Origin: Enterobacteriaceae bacterium UBA3516
GTDB lineage: Bacteria > Pseudomonadota > Gammaproteobacteria > Enterobacterales > Enterobacteriaceae
Length of the DNA stretch: 6,706 nt
Assembly (NCBI GenBank): GCA_002377245.1
Contig: DFPL01000232.1
Location: 1-6,706, forward strand
Direction: 5' to 3'
Of this stretch, positions 5,995 through 6,706 are shown piece after piece. The position numbers and the translations under genes are program-made. Each line of letters starts with the position of its first letter. The first letter of the stretch is position 1. Below the pieces are notes generated by a model. The model saw nothing but the letters and a program-made list of their open reading frames with translations, was not told the DNA's origin and did not search any database.

Positions 5995-6024
5995 TGCGCC
6001 ACGCGTACGCGGGTGGCGCACTTT
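5995..6024 (+). terminator. Strong hairpin before rbsK, possible attenuator
   Basis: TGCGCCAC at 5995-6002 pairs perfectly with GTGGCGCA at 6013-6020, an 8-bp GC-rich stem. The 10-base interior can add a short GC helix. Only CTTT follows, so termination should be partial. In E. coli, as I recall, a similar GCGCCAC/GTGGCGC stem with a different loop precedes rbsK, pointing to selection on the stem. It probably lowers rbsK relative to rbsB, protects upstream mRNA, or forms the 3' end of a small RNA. Confidence 0.6.
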
Positions 6025-6040
6025 AATGGACAAGCTCATC

Positions 6041-6706
6041 ATGAAAACCAGTGGCAAACTCGTTGTTCTTGGCAGCATTAATGCCGATCACATTCTCAAC
6101 CTTGAATCCTTCCCGACCCCTGGGGAAACCGTCACCGGTAGTCAGTATCAGGTTGCCTTCGGTGGTAAAGGTGCAAACCAGGCCGTTGCGGCGGGCCGCA
6201 GTGGCGCAGATATTGCCTTTATTGCCTGCACGGGTGATGACGACACCGGAGAGCGTGTTCGCCAGCAGCTGAGCAGTGACAATATTGATGTCGCTCCGGT
6301 CAGCGTCATTACGGGGGAATCGACAGGCGTTGCGCTGATTTTCGTTAACGGCGAAGGTGAGAATGTCATCGGTATTCATGCAGGTGCAAACGCGGCGCTC
6401 TCCGTAGCGCGTGTTGAAGCACAACGCGAGTTAATCCGTCAGGCTTCCGCATTGCTGATGCAACTGGAGTCACCCGTTGAGAGCGTGCTGGCAGCAGCCC
6501 GTATCGCGCATGAAAACAATACTATTGTGGCGCTGAATCCCGCGCCTGCCCGTGAACTGTCAGATGAGCTGCTGGCGCTGGTAGATATCATTACACCAAA
6601 TGAGACTGAAGCAGAAAAACTGACAGGTATTCGGGTAAACAGTGACGAAGACGCCTCAAATGCGGCGCAAGTACTACATACTAAAGGTATTGAGACTGTC
6701 ATCATT
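6041..6706 (+). CDS. rbsK: RbsK ribokinase, truncated by window end
   Basis: Cytoplasmic PfkB-family kinase that converts D-ribose and ATP to ribose-5-phosphate and ADP, feeding the pentose phosphate pathway and nucleotide synthesis. Reading from 6041 gives 222 open codons to the last base with no stop. The N-terminus is MKTSGKLVVLGSINADH, with Asn14 and Asp16 for ribose binding. PfkB signature 1, GGKGANQAVAAG, is at 41-52; Glu143 and the TPNETEAE segment (185-192) are also present. About 87 C-terminal residues, including the catalytic aspartate near position 255 and the anion hole, lie outside the window. The 6041 start gives the E. coli spacing to VVLGSIN. An in-frame ATG at 6026 would add MDKLI and directly follows the hairpin; neither start has a strong Shine-Dalgarno (a weak TGGA lies 10 bases before 6041). 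Confidence 0.96.
   Translation, partial: MKTSGKLVVLGSINADHILNLESFPTPGETVTGSQYQVAFGGKGANQAVAAGRSGADIAFIACTGDDDTGERVRQQLSSDNIDVAPVSVITGESTGVALIFVNGEGENVIGIHAGANAALSVARVEAQRELIRQASALLMQLESPVESVLAAARIAHENNTIVALNPAPARELSDELLALVDIITPNETEAEKLTGIRVNSDEDASNAAQVLHTKGIETVII

Larger units (their letters stand above)
5935..6025 (+). ncRNA. Possible RbsZ-like 3'-UTR small RNA
   Basis: In E. coli the rbsB 3' UTR yields RbsZ, an Hfq-bound small RNA that acts as a sponge of RybB. The equivalent spacer here ends in a strong GC-rich hairpin and contains AAAAGCAG (5983-5990), complementary to nucleotides 5-12 of RybB as I remember it (5' GCCACUGCUUUU). GGC at 5991-5993 can pair with RybB nucleotides 1-3, leaving A4 bulged. 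The rest of the spacer differs from my memory of E. coli. Both ends are uncertain: processing could start inside rbsB. The short T run after the hairpin makes an independent stable 3' end less certain. Confidence 0.4.

Overview
The window is chromosomal DNA from a gamma-proteobacterium of the order Enterobacterales. Its proteins look like close relatives of E. coli K-12 Kup and RbsDACBK as I remember them, with the same lengths for Kup, RbsD, RbsA and RbsC. Scattered substitutions and a diverged rbsB-rbsK spacer suggest a related genus such as Enterobacter, Klebsiella or Citrobacter rather than E. coli itself; I cannot name the genus from this alone.

Layout, all on the + strand: a 42-base leader; kup (43-1911), a complete potassium transporter gene; an intrinsic terminator (1921-1946); the rbs control region (about 1947-2115); then the ribose operon rbsD (2116-2535), rbsA (2543-4048), rbsC (4054-5019), rbsB (5038-5934), a 106-base structured spacer, and rbsK (6041 to the window end, truncated). 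The rbsK stop and any rbsR gene lie beyond the window. No tRNA, rRNA, insertion sequence, CRISPR array, phage gene or broken gene is visible.

The rbs genes form one working pathway. RbsB captures ribose in the periplasm, RbsC carries it across the inner membrane, RbsA powers this with ATP, RbsD interconverts ribose ring forms, and RbsK phosphorylates it to ribose-5-phosphate. rbsD, rbsA and rbsC are packed with gaps of 5-7 bases, rbsC-rbsB has an 18-base gap, and rbsB-rbsK is separated by hairpins that probably let rbsB be expressed above rbsK.

This is mostly a well-known housekeeping region, and I found no new system in the protein-coding part. The two places worth a second look are non-coding. 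The rbs control region holds one perfect and one or two weaker GAAACGTTTC palindromes around a probable CRP site, in a lac-like arrangement. The rbsB 3' UTR keeps a short sequence complementary to the 5' end of the small RNA RybB next to a strong hairpin, so it may be a diverged counterpart of the E. coli 3'-UTR sponge RNA RbsZ.
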